Below, in pieces: positions 1 through 13,560 of a stretch of 64,000 bases of DNA. This stretch comes from Burhinus oedicnemus (lineage: Eukaryota; Chordata; Aves; Charadriiformes; Burhinidae). Within the stretch, counting starts at the first letter, position 1. The number at the start of each line of letters is the position of its first letter. Position numbers and translations under genes: made by a program. The notes under the pieces were generated by a model. It was not told where the DNA came from. It saw only the letters and a program-made list of their open reading frames with translations, and searched no databases. Location of the stretch: NCBI GenBank assembly GCA_008921705.1, contig VFFE01008908.1, forward strand, positions 3,435,121 to 3,499,120. Direction: 5' to 3'.

Positions 1-442
1 AGTGCTAGATTATTTTGCAAAGGTAATGTACTCACTGTTCATATTTACTGGTCAGCCTGCTCCCAACGGGGTCAGAGCAGTCCTGTCTCTGATGTGGAGT
101 GGCTGCAGAGCCCTGGGGGAGTCTGCTGGGCTGAGTCGCCCTCCAAATTAGGTTTCATTGATGGCTTGTGGAGTATGGTTCCTGACTGCTTTTGCCTCCT
201 GTTCCCTTCCCTTGTTAAATATTGGAATGCAATCTCATTTCAGACAAGCTCGCTCAGCTTCTACACATTTGTTTTCTCTGTTCTCCCTGTCCCAAGTACT
301 CAGGATGATTAGATTAGGGTTACTTTGAGCATTATTCAGAGAAATCCAGCCTTAGTCCAGCCTTCTGCTTCTGCTATATGCCCCATCCCTATCCTCTCCC
401 TCAAACTGCCAATCTGATTTGTAAGTGATATCAATAGTTTCC
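1..442. other. Intergenic, nothing recognised
   Basis: This is unique-looking mixed sequence with no convincing exon, RNA or repeat. The 72-codon frame at 94-312 has no family resemblance. Confidence 0.6.
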
Positions 443-640
443 TTATACCATTTTTGTCTTACTTTGTAAATCATATTCCCTTTGTGGCACACTGTCAAAC
501 GCTTCCCTGAAATCATGATAGATGATGTCCTCTATTACATACTTATCTAGCAATGCCCTGATGTACTCAGAGAATTCAAACACATTTGTCAGGCAGAAGC
601 CTTCCCGCATGAATGCAACAGTCACTCAGAAAGTCCTGCT
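443..640 (-). mobile_element. Ancient CR1/L3-type LINE reverse-transcriptase fragment
   Basis: Read on the minus strand, this stretch gives a degraded piece of a CR1-superfamily reverse transcriptase. GFCLTN matches the family's GF-[RK]-G-x-S-C-L-T-N motif, followed by EFSEYIRALLDK and then EDIIYHDFREAFDSVPQ, equivalent to the conserved DVIYLDFSKAFDTVPH block. Order and spacing are right for fingers/palm motifs 1 and A. One Asp of motif A is preserved, but the serine of the first motif is lost. No frame continues further in either direction, so only about 200 bp is recognisable. It is an old, inactive copy, clearly more diverged than the CR1 3' ends further right. Confidence 0.75.
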
Positions 641-3600
641 GATATCTGCTCCAAGCTTGGAGGGCATCAGTTCTGCTGCAGATTTGCTCTGGTTTTGGTG
701 TCTGTTATGTATCATTTCACAGGGCTCCGTTTTTCAGACAGTGAGAAAACAAACCTGGAGAGGTACTTGGAGGGCCAGAATTCTTTAAAAAGAAAATAAG
801 GGCAAATGCCCAGGTGCCAAATGCTGCTTTTCCTATTCCCAGCAGAGACAAATTACCATTCCTGTCACCCAAACTGTCCTTTTAATCTGGCAGACTTGTA
901 TGTGAACATCTCACCAGCACTGGTGGCAATGTGTTCCCCAGAGAGTGTGCAACACCTGCAACCAGGAAATGTCAGCAATTTGGTGTGGAAAGGAACATCT
1001 TTGGGTGGACGAGGCCCCTGCAGTGCTCTGGGCTGGACCTCAGCCCTCCAGGAGGACCTGATGCCACGGAGCCCCATGGGAGACCAGCAGGGAAGTGGTT
1101 AAGAAAAAGCATCTCCAAGATGACAAACAGCAGAGCTGGAAAACCTCAAAAGCCCTGCAATATGTAGGCTGGCATATGTTGGCTCCTCATATGGTTGGTT
1201 AGGTTACACTGTGAGTGATGATGCATTCGCATGTAGAAGTCACTGTAGACATTAGAAGTGCCATCTGTATCCTCGTGTGACAACTGTCCCTTGTCAGAGC
1301 CTGTCCCACATGTACTTCCTGAAACTACCCATGTCACTTATGTAGTTGTTGCTCCCTGGAAACGCTTACCCTAACTGTTCTGGAAATTTGAGCAGAAATT
1401 TAGTCTTGCAGTATTTTTCTGCTCCTTTTAGAGGAAGGAGGTTTGACCCACTTGCAGATATCATAATTTGGATCCAGTATATTGCAAATCCTGAAGTATA
1501 TTTAAAAAAATTAACTTCCAGTGCCCTATTTGCTATCTGCCAGGCGCACTTTCATTTCATCAGCAGGTTGGTTTAGCTGATTAGGTAGAATGAGGTCAAA
1601 GAAAATCAAAGCAGCTTCCTTGGAGACCTCCGCTGATGCTTAGCAGGAGAAAGGATTGCATCTATTCCTCCACAGAGGGGAATTGCAGTGACTTCCCTCC
1701 CAGCTGTGGGAGGAGGGTGCAGTGGAGATGTCTTGGCTCAGAGATGTGTCCTCCAGGACGGCTTTTGGTGGTGAACAGTTTCCACAGCATGTCTCAGTGC
1801 AGGCTGTGCCTGCGGACAGATTGAGCTCCTGGATATTCCTGGAGGATAAAAGATGGAGGGCCGGGTGCTTTGCCTGCCTGATCCAGTCCTGTCGCCTACA
1901 GCGAGCACAAGGCAGAAGAGACATACGGTAGTGCAGCCCGCACCAACTGCCTCTCACACCCCGTATTATTTTTATTTGAAACAAATAAACACATACCAGG
2001 GCTCTGCACCCTGCTGGAAAAGGTGTGCTGCCTGCATTTGTGGTGCTTACAGAAACCTCCCAAAGAAGCTCTTAGCATGCAGCTCAGCGTGCCCGAAAGA
2101 ATATCAGACACATAGATCAGGTATACGTGGGACATGCCCAACCTGCAAGCTACCTATTATTTTTTATGTGTGTTTTGCCTGGAAGTCATTGTCCAAAAAC
2201 ACGAAGACAAAAATAAGATGTGGCCTGGATTGGCTGCACTAAACCTAAAGGGACTTCCAGACCAAACCTGCACTTGGTCTTGGTATAGATAGCTGCTCCA
2301 AGGGCAGGCCAGCAGGGTTTGGTGGCACCCTGCGAAGGCTGGCACGTGAGTTCAAAACCACCTGATGTCCTTTGATCTGAACTGAATTATCCTTAGCGAG
2401 AGCTGTAAGGAGCAAAAAAGGAAAATGCTTTCTCGGAATGCTCCTCTGTGAACCCCCGTATAAGGCGCATGTGGGGACCAGCCCAAGGACAGCATCCCAT
2501 GGGGGGCACGTGGACGGATGCTCCGGCTCTGCTCGCTGCCAGCTCACTCGGGAAGGCAGCTGAGCCCCCGCAGCTCAGACACTGCTGCCTGCTTGCTGCC
2601 CCCTGATGTACTGCCTTCTCCGTATGTTTCACAGACATCCAAGGTGGGCGCAAATTAATGTATGGAACGGGTAGTTTCACATAGCTTCTGGGAGCAGTTG
2701 GTTTGGGAACAGAAGAGTATTTTAATGACAGATTACAAATTGAATTTTAATGGCAAACAAATGGTGAGCTTTGTCGCTGCATCAGGAATCTCACAAACAG
2801 GCTCTTGACCCTATAAATAAATGCTGGTTGATCCTCTTCATTAAGACAGCCAATCACCAAGAAACAACTCTGCATTTTATGCCTCCTCCTAATAGATATG
2901 CCCATTTTGTCACACCGTCTCTGTGGTTGTCTGGATGGATGTCACACTCCTCTGATGGACAGGGTATCATCAGCGCACGTATCACTTAAACTCTCCTCAA
3001 GTGACAGAAGCAATAAAAGCAATTAAACAAAGAGATCTAATGGGAATTTTCGTCTTCTGTCTTCTAAAAGATGATGGATGCCACGAAGGATATGTGGAAG
3101 AGAATATCTGAGTGAGCTCCCTATGCTGTGTCTATCATTACAAACAGTTTTGAGTTCATGGAAAGTTTATCTGATATCAGTGAAGCACAGTACTTACAGG
3201 GATCAACCAACAAGAGCAAACACATCTCCAACTTTTCACTAGCTGCAGTGAGAAGGTTTTGCCTTGTCATCTTTCCATGTCTGATTGATTTCCTTTCCTC
3301 TGGTATCTGTCTCCAGTGTTTACTAACTCAGGAAAAGCAATATTAGGAAACAGTTTCATTACCTGTGTCCAGTGCAATACTGGGACTGGATTTTCAAAAG
3401 CATTTGTTGGCTTGGGGGAGTGGGGGTTGTTTACTTAAATCATTTGGGTGTAGCATTTTAAAACTGGACATTTAACTTTCTATGTAGAAAGTTATTTACC
3501 TCCTCCTTGCCAACAGAAATTCGCTTCCACAAATTTGTTAAAACTCACAAAACATCTTTTATTTTAAGTCAGCAGTTTGTAGCATAGGAAGTGATATCAT

Positions 3601-6557
3601 CCCACCTCTGGATCAAAGGCCTGAATAGACATTTTGATGTCTATTTGACATCCCAGTTACTGTCATCTCATTCTAGTGACCTTGTGAAAATCAAATGCAA
3701 AAATCCCTGTTTCCTCTAAGAAAAATCCCAGCTGGTGATTGTCTAATGGCCGAGTAACAACTGAGGAAGGCCGTGGTAAAGAGGGCATCGAAGATATTGT
3801 TGTGGCAGAAAGACTGAGCTAAGCAAGGCAGTGGAATAAAGACAACGTTCAGGTACAAAATTAATGGCAAAGCTGATTAGTTACAGAGGAAATCTGTGCA
3901 GGAACTTACAAGCAATGAAAATAAATTCAGCAGGTGAAATGTAGAGTCTGTCTGCAGATTGGCCCGAAAATATTACCTTCAAAGTGAGTAAAGGCAACAC
4001 AGTCCTGCACCCAGCCAGAAACCTCAATAGCAGAAATGGCTCAAGTTCAAAGAAAAGCAAAGATGAGACTAAAAAACGTGGACTCTAACAGAAGAAGACA
4101 ATGTGTTTGACAGAGCTGCAATACACACCAGAAAGCTCGTTACATGAGGAATTAGCCCAGCTAAAGTCAATCGGATTGAAGAATCCCAAATTGCTAGGGC
4201 TGGGTTTGGGGTTAGGGCAGTTTAAGTCAGTCTGTGAGGCTGCATACCGCCTTAACGACTGTATTTGTTCAGCAGAAATCTCAGAGACTTGCTGAGGAGA
4301 GCTAAGATGTGTGTAATTTAGCCATGTTGGTGTCAGATCAAAAAGAAACCGCAGCTTGGTTTTTATTTACCCTGATCTTACACACAGAAGATCTTCACTT
4401 CAGTGATTCATCAGAAACCCTCTAGACAGCTACAAAATATGAAACTTTAAATAATTTTCGCTGTCACTGCTGCCATTAGCATAGAAAATTTAAAGCAAAG
4501 GTTAGTCATTCATTCAGACGTGGTCAATTGCCTGCCTGGCACATGGTGCCATGCATGGACCACCGTATGCTGAAGGTTCCCTGAGACAATGTGTTTCCAT
4601 TGGGACCTTTTTCAGTTTCAGAAAAATCCAACAAAGGTCATCATGCACAGGATTTGGGAGAGCAAGGGCGAGTCTATCTGTCCCAGCTTAGGTGCCTAAA
4701 ATTCCTCTCACATCTGGGGTTGTGACCTGGGATGCTGGAGTAGGATTCAGCATGCATGAAAGAGCAATTTATTCCAAGTGAAAAAACTGGAGCAATAGTG
4801 ATAAAAAAAAATAAATCCTAGATGAAGTGAACATTTTGGAAATAGCAGATTTCACTCAGCAATGGCAATCTCCTCTTTCATTCTTCTTGGAACAATTGGC
4901 ATTCAACACCGAGCAAAGCCATCATCCTTATCTCCCAGGCAGCTGTTTCCAGGTGTTCGTCTCAGCACACTCCCCTGTCCATCTTTCCACGTGGCTCCAA
5001 GCCATCAACAAGTTTTCAACCAACTTCAGTGGTTTTCCATCGCTTCCTTCATTGCTTATTTAACTCCAAAGCCTTCCCTACCCTCTTGCAAGTTTTTGTT
5101 CTGGTATGACTCACTCTGCAAATAACTTATCTGATTTCTGCCATCCTGAGTCGGCTGTACGGCAATCACCAGCCCCTGGCAGGCAGTGATGGAGGGACTC
5201 GTGCCACCTTCCCTGCAGTCCTTGAGATGGCTCTGGGCATGCAACATGAAGGATGCTGCAGATAGCCCAGGGAGCTCATCCCTCTTGCACGTCACCAGAG
5301 TCTATTCTTCCTCAAGTACTCTCTCCTTGTGACATATTATGACAATTTTGTGCTGAATAGCAAGAACACCAAGTTTAATAACCATTGAACAGCTCATAAA
5401 AATTTAAACAAAGTCATGAGCTGGTGGTGGGGCAGCTGTGGCTGGATTTAATACCTCAGCCCAACAAAGCTAATTTGTAATTATCTGTCTAAAACACCCA
5501 TGTGGCCGGGTTTTCTACAGCAGCTGAACATGCTGCTGTTTCCAATGTCTGCTCAGAGCATCTCTGCACCCTGGTTTTGGGCTGGCATCCCCATTTTATG
5601 AAAGCTGCTCCCAGCCCAGCCTGCCAGCGCCAAGAAAACCTCCTTGAGCCAATTTAAATCACTGACTGAGACTAATGGGAAGCCAGCACTGCCAGCGGAG
5701 AGCTGCAGGGAGACGCTGCACGGTGGCAATGCCATTTCTGTACTTCGCTGTGCTCAGGAGCGGGAGGTCGGGACACAGCCGGGGTGACAGAGGCAACAGC
5801 AGCCGCGGGAACAGCCGGGGCCACGGTGAGGGCATGGAGGCTGTCCCCAACCCATGGCCCTTCCGCAGCTCCCTGAGGCCAATGCATGTCTGGTTGCTCA
5901 TCTGCTCTCCAGCAGAGACCAGATCCGGTCCCTAAGGAAAGGGGACGTGCACCAGGCAAGGCTCTCATTGCCTCATGGGAAACCAGCTCCTCTTACAGAT
6001 GACACCCGGTCTCAGAGGTTTCAAGGCAGCAAAAAATCTTCAGAACCCATTTCAGTAAAGAACGCTAATTGCATAGAAGGATATATTTTTAAAATTTCTT
6101 GGATTTTCATGCGTGGTCATGCTGTCGGTGTGCACACAGTGTGTTCTACGTGTGTGCATTGCGTGCTGCAGGTGGGTGCATGTTCATCTCCTTTCAGACC
6201 ACCTCCTTGTAATCCCCTGGTAATTCCTAGTGGCAAAAAGGAGCCTGCTCTCAGGAAAAGGCTCTTCCCGAGCTCTAAGCTGCGTCAGAGCAGGGATGGC
6301 ACGTGGGAGAGCTTCCCTCGAGGCACAGACATGTAGAACAGACAGTGTTGGTTTTGCTGGCTCTGCAACCGTTTGTGTAAATTAGGCACTGTGCCTAGAG
6401 GATTGGAAAGGTAGAGAGACACAGATATCAGCTCAAAATGTCTCCTATCTGACAAAATCTGAGATGTACTACTAACATGATAAATTAAGAGGAGGAAGGT
6501 GCTGAGGGCTGAAGGGGAGGGCAAACTGGCCAGAGAAAATGTCATTTCCTTCTTCTC
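641..6557. other. Intergenic, mostly unique sequence
   Basis: About 5.9 kb without a supported gene. Composition varies between AT-rich (3000-4500) and moderately GC-rich (1000-1100, 2440-2620, 5560-5960). A small CpG cluster around 5755-5825 (GCCGGGGTGACAGAGG, AGCCGCGGGAACAGCC) is too short for a CpG-island promoter. A possible degraded SINE/LINE tail (AAATAAATGCTGGTTGATC) sits near 2816. The 160-codon frame at 5854-6336 shows no domain I know and overlaps others, so it is not called. Confidence 0.55.
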
Positions 6558-6645
6558 CTCTTTGACCTTGAGCAAGTCACATGCTCTTTTGGCCTTCTCA
6601 TCTGTACTATGGGGATGATATTTATTTACCTGTGTTACCTTTAGC
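6558..6645 (+). mobile_element. MIR-like SINE fragment
   Basis: TTGACCTTGAGCAAGTCAC, then TCTCATCTGTACTATGGGGA and TGATATTTATTTACCTGTG, follow the order and spacing of the conserved 3' half of MIR (tgtgACCTTGGGCAAGTCAC ... cctCATCTGTAAAATGGGGA ... taaTACCTacct). The tRNA-related 5' part is not recognisable. MIR is an ancient tRNA-derived SINE amplified before the main amniote splits and present only as rare diverged copies in birds. Confidence 0.7.
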
Positions 6646-9600
6646 ACCAGAGGGAAAGTGAATGGAAGGTGTCCTAAAAGCCCTATTTGGATTCAAATAA
6701 CTGGGAGGAAATGGCGGGGTTTTAGGTCTCCAGTTCTTGCAGAGACTTAAGAAGGAAAAAGCTGAGAGTCTGAAGAGGGACTCAGCTCATCTTCCAGGGC
6801 TATGAGGAAACTTTTTTGCAAGCTAAGAGGAGGTGAGTCTTGGAGGACTTCAACCCCCAAACGCAGTGCTGTTTCTTTCATTTTTTAGAGGAGTTGCAAT
6901 GACATTGCCTTCTCCAGATACCAAAGAGAGAGGCACTATATGGGCAAATAGAGAACATTTTCTGCAAGATCCCTCTGTAAGAACACACTCTCGAGCTGTT
7001 TGGAAATAATCCAGGTCTCTCACCTTCGTTTACTTCACTACCTGGGCCAAGGGGCTGTGAGGGGCTGTGCCTGGCGCGGGGGATGCCGAAGCACAGAGCA
7101 GTGCTGTACAGGGCTTGCTCTGCTCCCAGGCCTCTCCTCTCCCATCAGGACAGCTCGGAGGGAAGGTGTTATGGGTAGGACAGCAGAAGAAGCCCTGGGC
7201 TCCCAAGCCCTAGTCCCAGATATGAACCTCCTTCCCATTAGAGGAATTAATGCAGGAAATTGCCATTCCTATGCATTTCCCATTTCTGTTTTTCAGTTGC
7301 TCATGAGAAACACTCAAAGGTCATACCTAAAATCTCAAAGGACGTAGCCAACAAATTGTTTCTTTGACAGAGTAATGGGGTGGTCTTTAAGGTCTTAGTG
7401 ATATTAAATGTGTTAACAGCAATATTTATAAAAGCCTTTAATCTCCCTTTATCTTGTGACATAAATCATAAGCACCTTTATGGTAGGTCCTACTTCTTTT
7501 GTGTTTGGAAAGCACCGAGGAAATTTTAATAGGGACATGACTAATCATTTGCTAATCACTTATCTCTTGACAAATTCCTAGAGACACAGCTAGAGCTATA
7601 CATGTCTGTGCCCCATGAATATCCCTACTAAATAAGTCTTCTAAAGTATTATATTTCATTTTTCTGAACATATTATATAAGATTTCCATAGGGGAATGAA
7701 AACACATGCCTAACAGTCCGTGAAGCAAGGCAGCTCGCTTGCAAATGTGCCACATGGAAGAGGACGCGGGAGGATGAGGAAAAGAAGAAAGGAATTGCTC
7801 AAGGAGTCTGTTTTGCGTACTTACATCTTCACAGGTCTCAGAAATAGTCTAGTAGCCTGACCCAAAACTCAGTCTGGTTCGACAGCAAGATATCTAAAGG
7901 AATTTGGATGCTTAAACGGCATAGATTTCAGGGGGATTTGAGTAGCTAAGGTCACAGAGAGCCCATGTCCCAAGGTGCACAGAGACCCCCTTGCACATCT
8001 GTATCCACATGTGGCAGCCCAGCCCCATGCAGGGTGTGCCCAGTGCCTGGCCGAGGGTCTGGCGGTGCCCTCCGAGCTCTCGGGCAGACGTGCCTTGTTA
8101 GTCCTGTGGCTCATGGGATGCACAGCCACACAGGTCACGTGCGACTGCCACGGGGAGATGCAAGAGGAACCGTTACAGACCTGTCCACTTCTTCCCATGC
8201 AAAAGTTGCAGTCACAAAAGGTTATTTGTCTCATCCACCAAACAAATTTCACATCAAATCATCTTTGCCTGAGGAGGGCAAGGAGAAATAACATTTATTC
8301 TTTTGTTTTTGATGTTGGGAGACCATTGATTCCCTTGTGGTAGCTCGCTGCAGGAGCCCAGACCAAAAAGCAGAGATGTCCAGTTGTTGATTCAGTAGTT
8401 TTTGTGTCATTTTTTTCTGTGTTAAACAGCACGTTTTCTCTGGAAGCTCTACTCTTTTTATACTGAATATGGCTTAGCAGCACTGAATTCTTCCAAGCAA
8501 AGTGGTATTGACAGCTCTATTTTAAGCCTCAGACCAACAGGCTGGTAGGAGCCTATGAGCAAGGTAAACCTTTGTGGGGAAGTCAAACCACTGAGATGTA
8601 CATGGCACTACTCAAATATGTTAGCTGGGATCAGAGAAGCCCAAGATTTTAGAGGGATATTAACTAGATAGCCAATAAAATTATTTATGTTTCATTAAAA
8701 GTATTATTTCAGTCTAACTTTACAAGTGTGATATCCTATGCAGTATGGTATGACAGGGAAGGAGTGGCAGAGGGCAAACAAATGATTTTTCATTTCTAAT
8801 TAATCAAAAAAGAGAGTAGGTAACAGAGTTCTGTATGCAGCTGGCACAAGCCCCACTGCTTACAAGCTGACAGAACGCACTTGGAGTCTTAGGGCAAAAA
8901 GGGGTTGCTGTTACCCATGGGTGAAGGACTCTTACAGACCATTTCTGGACAATTCCACATGTATTTACAAAGGTTCTGTAAATGCTCAGGTTTTTTTGTG
9001 AAGGTAGTGTTTGCACCTTGTACTCAAAGTTCCTTTAAATCTGACTGCAGAAATGAATACTTGCTGTGCATAAGGACTTTCACTGCTTACACCATGAAGC
9101 AAGGGTGAGTATCACGAGCACAATTAAACAAAATTGTTTCCAAAATCGCTAGTTTAAATCTGTGATAAACTACCAGAGCTGAAAAGATCATTTGGAAGAA
9201 AAGCACGCACCTGGCTTTTGCCAAGTCAGTTAATGAAATGAAATTTTTCATAAGGGCAGCGTTCCCAAGGAGAGGTAGAAAAGAGTTCAGGCCTCATCTA
9301 CAGCTTAGGGAAGGAGGAAGGATAAAGGTGATGTTTCTCCAGCATTACATGGAGAATATACCAATGCGATTGGGGTATAAAAGCTCTTTTAATGGAGTGC
9401 CAAAAAGATGGTCTGGAAAACTTCATGAAGAGCAGGGTGATGGCGGTGGTGGTCACTGGAGGCAGTACTGCAGGGAGGTTGGAGATCCCTCAAGCCCTGG
9501 AGTTTGCAACTGGCCTCGTTCTGCCCTGCTGGGATTTAATCTTCCATGGTCCCAACCGCTGCCCCATCTATCACTGCATCACCTTTCAACCGAACAGCCC

Positions 9601-11152
9601 CTGATGGCCATCAGCTGTCCTGCCTCCCGGCGTTCCTGCCTTTTCCTGCTAAAGCTGCAGTGGGCATTTCGTCCCTTGGAATATTATGTCAGCTGAGTCA
9701 TTCCCGGAGTCACTGCAGGAAAGGTCAGCCGTGCGCCAGCTCTCCCCCGGCATGGTCACGGAAGCTCTTCATCAAGTGCAGTATACTGTACATCATACAC
9801 AGCAGCCAGTCACTTTGGGGTTATTTGCTGCCAAATGGCTGTGGTCTTGCAACTCAATTTAAAATAGGTTAAAAATTCATGTGTCCACAGATGCTAAATG
9901 AGACAAACGATACAGATTTGACATGGCTGCATGTTCCTGGCAGTGGCCTTTCACTGTCAGATAGCGCTCGTGGTGTCTCCAGTCATAAACCTTCCCATGC
10001 TTTCAGAAGTGTGGGTGAAAAGACACTCTGCCCCCAATTAGCTAAAGTCCAAAAACTTGATGGTTAAACAACAAGGATAAATAGGAGGTAAGTACCTTTT
10101 GTTACTTTTTAATATATCCAGATTTTTATTTCTCTTGCTTCTTGTGTTATCTTTTGCTAGCCAGCATGTCACGAGTGATGAGATGCCACCAGCCAAATAT
10201 TCTTCATTAATGGGATGTGTGCGCTGCCGGCTGAAATTCTGCTGTTCATATGATCAGTCTGGATGTGCATTGCTCTTACAACTGACCACGCTTGGACACC
10301 CATGGAGCAGGGGAGAGTACAAGCAGAGATGGGAGCCACTCTGATTTCCCCAATGCTTGGTTTTGGTTTGATTCAATTTCTCTGATGTACAGTTTCAAAT
10401 TTTTTCCAAGGGACATTTCAGTTCAGTTTTAATTTCTGCAATGTGACGTTTGTTCCTCCCCTCCCATTGTCCCAGAAATTCCGCCCTCCTGTTTTTGTCT
10501 GAAAATAGCTATTTTGGACATTGGTACATTAATATTTACAGGTAGCACTCGGACCTCCCAGGTCCCATTCGTGCCCCATCCAAAGATTAGGCCAGTGTGA
10601 GCCCAGGCCCTCCTGCAGCTTGGCTCAAAGCCCAAAGCATCCAGTTGCTTTGGAAAGCAATTCTCTCCATTTCTAACAGAAGTCTGATTGATTTCGAGTT
10701 TCTTCTACCCCTCGTTGATAACATAAATCCAAAAGTGCCTGGTCTTGGAAAGTAGTAAGACAAGTTTGTAATGCTTAGAGAAATGAGCATCTATTTAAGT
10801 AACTACAGACAGATTTCTCCTAAAATTAAGTCTGATAAGTGCTTGTTGGAAGCCCATTAGAGCTATTCAGGGCCATGTCAACTCCCACGACTGTCAGGGA
10901 AGGTCTTTTGGTTGACTTGAACAGGCACTGCACGAGCACCAGAGACTAACATTGCTGCTGCTTGCATACTCAAATGTAACGATATGAATATTGCCCAAGC
11001 AACAGAAAGGACAAACCTGCTCTGAGCAATACAGTGAATGTGAGCGGACTTTCCATTTTTCCATTTTTTCTGCTGGGGGATGCAGGTTTATGGCCAGGCA
11101 GATGATGTCCTCAGAGCAATTTGATGATGAGGGAGCTCACAAAGTTTTTTTG
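6646..11152. other. Intergenic, nothing recognised
   Basis: Roughly 4.5 kb of unique-looking DNA. A slightly GC-rich block lies at 7040-7210 and another at 7960-8180, each with overlapping short frames on both strands and no recognisable protein. The 7370-7560 and 8640-8720 stretches are AT-rich with TAAT-type motifs. The 152-codon frame at 9238-9696 has no family match that I know. Confidence 0.5.
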
Positions 11153-11178
11153 AAAAAAAAAAAAAAAAAAAAATTTTT
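11153..11178. repeat. Poly(A) run A21 followed by T5
   Basis: Twenty-one consecutive A residues run into TTTTT. There is no recognisable retrocopy or SINE body next to it, so it is called only as a homopolymer. Confidence 0.9.
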
Positions 11179-13399
11179 GAGCAACTCCTTTGGAACTTTG
11201 CATCCCAAGCCAGTAAGAAAGGACTCTTGTCTGCTGTTGCGGCGGTCAAACAGATCACTTGATCTCCTGTTCCAGTAAAACCTCTCCTGGTTATGAAGAA
11301 GTAGGGACAGAGCACTTGAGCTTGGGATGAGCAAGTATTGCCAAGTCATTCTGCTGTCTCTAGATCTCTCCTCCTCTTGCACACAGTATTCCTTAAAAGC
11401 GGGGATTACAGGGTAGTTCTAGGGGATAATTCAAATAATTATTGAAAGGCATATCAAGACAAATCGGTGATCAAAGTGAAACAAGGGCTGTCGTATAAAG
11501 GGAATGTCTAAAAGCAGTATGATAAGGGCAGCTATCTCTGACCTATTTAAACATTTCTGGCCTTGGGCAGCACAGCTTCAGAAGAAATGAAATGCGTAAC
11601 AATACCCAAATGAGATTCACCTCTGTGATGCTAAATATGCTTCAGAGCTGGAATTATATTTATTTTAATTCTGGTATAATCACATTATCTCAAGTGTATG
11701 GTATATTGAAAAGAAAAAGACCCCAACAACTTTATTATACATACCAGCAGCACATGTTAGGATAAAAATCTACATATATACAGATATGAATTATTGCATT
11801 ACTGATATTTCTCTGAATTTTATCTTTTCTACCTTACTCTTGAGACACAGCAATTTGTGAATATATTGCATTTCCTGGATAACCCTGAAGATTCACATCC
11901 CAGTTCAGATGAAAGGAAAAAATAACTACAAGGATAATGTGAAATTCAGCTCAACAGTACAAATGCTCTTGGTCTGAAGCTGCCTCTCCCAGCAGCTGTG
12001 GCATCCTCAAACTGGCGATACGACAAGCAGCAGAATGACCTTTCCATGCAAAGAGTTAGAAGGATATTTTTAAAAACTGATGTCTAAATTTTAGATCCTA
12101 AACTGATGCCTAAGCATTTGAATGCTAAATAATAATAAGGGATGCAAATAGCAGTAAGCAGAGCAGATTTTCCCCAGCTGACTGATTACAGCCCCAAAGA
12201 TCAGTGCGTGTAAATACCGTATATTCCTTCCTGCAGATATTTTAGCATGTGGCTATGTGAATACCAGTGGTCTGTGGCTCCAGTCTAAATGTCAAACAGA
12301 TCCGGGGCATTTGTACATCATCCACAATGCAGAAGTCAAGGTCCTTAAAGTGAAGGTGCTTAAAATAAGTATTCAATATAAATTTAAGGGTGAGTTTGTG
12401 TGCATGTTGTGTTGTGTTATTCCGCCTGTGTGTGGAACCCTGACACATTACACCTTAAACCACAGCTTCTGAGACATAGTAACTGCTGGTGTGCTCTTAG
12501 CTCAAAGGAAATGTGAGATAAAAAGGCATTATCGTAACCTCTGTGAAAGAGGTCTAACACTGACTCATCAAAATTGTATTGTAAATTACACATTTTTGGA
12601 AGTCTTGTCATGCTTCAGCTAAGTGCCCCAAAACATAGCAGGCGCTTACTCAGAACTAGATAAACCACAATATTGAATAATGGCTAAGATTTAGGGAGAT
12701 CATCTCCCCATGGGCTGTACCATACTCATCCCATTGATGAAGAAGCGCTCACAGCAGCAGAATGACTTCTGCTCCCGGCGTTGGGTTTCAGATCCGGCTA
12801 CGCGCCTCTGCAGGGCACAGATGAGTCAATCCCTGTCTCACTAACGGAACGGGCATTTCTTTACGCACAGATGATGTTCAGACAACTGCATATATTTACT
12901 CACCTCTCCACTCCTGGCTCAGGATGGGGCTTGAGAAACACAGAGAGAAAAGCTTTTTCTTTGTAGACATCCAACTGGCAAGTCTAGGAGAAATCTTGTT
13001 TGAGTTTTCGTATCTAATTTTTCAAATTTCAGATTCAAGTTAGAGCTGAGCATGAATTATGTGTTTTGATTATATATATATTCCCTGGAAATAGTAGGTC
13101 TTCACAAATAAAACTGTTCATGGAAATGGACTAGTTCTGCTGGATTCCTTAGCTCAAAATAGAGGAAAAAGTCCCTGTAGCTGTCCAAATATTTTGGAGC
13201 TGATGTTTACCATGTAGTACAAAATCCTGCACTTCATCTTCCAAGCAATTTTAACGTCAACTATGAAGCTGGTTATAAAAATAAAAATTTTAATAATGGT
13301 TGTTCCTGAGATGAAGTGCTTTCAATAGTCTAAATTAACAACCAAAATAGCTTGCCTAGTTTCACCCATAATTGTGTCCAGGTTTTGACATTTAGTCCC
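11179..13399. other. Intergenic, AT-rich, nothing recognised
   Basis: An AT-rich interval (particularly 11640-11860 and 12060-12140) with short frames only. A (TA)5-6 run lies near 13069-13080. No exon, RNA or mobile element was recognised. Confidence 0.5.
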
Positions 13400-13560
13400 A
13401 AGGTTTGCAATTACATATATACATAAAATATATTTATATAAATGTATAAGTATATAAATATCTATTTATAAAAATATTTGTGTTTACATACAAGTGCGTG
13501 CATGTGTGCATGCATGTGTGTGTAATTATACCTCTCTATATATATGTACATAAAAGTGTT
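13400..13560. repeat. AT-rich and CATG/GT simple-repeat cluster
   Basis: Degenerate TATA/ATATTTATA sequence (13410-13480) is followed by alternating purine-pyrimidine CATGTGTGCATGCATGTGTG (about 13500-13520) and a further TATATATATG run (about 13536-13547). It is a compound microsatellite with Z-DNA-prone alternation. Confidence 0.8.

Noticed and set aside
2810..2835. AAATAAATGCTGGTTGATC as a MIR or L2 tail
   Set aside because: Only about 20 bases match the typical SINE/LINE tail and no body is recognisable upstream.
5985..6030. CTTACAGATGACACCCGGTC followed by TCAGAGG as an inverted MIR core
   Set aside because: The match is short and imperfect; spacing to other MIR landmarks is not kept.
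11120..11180. A21 run as the tail of a retrocopy
   Set aside because: There is no recognisable mRNA-like sequence or target-site duplication next to it.
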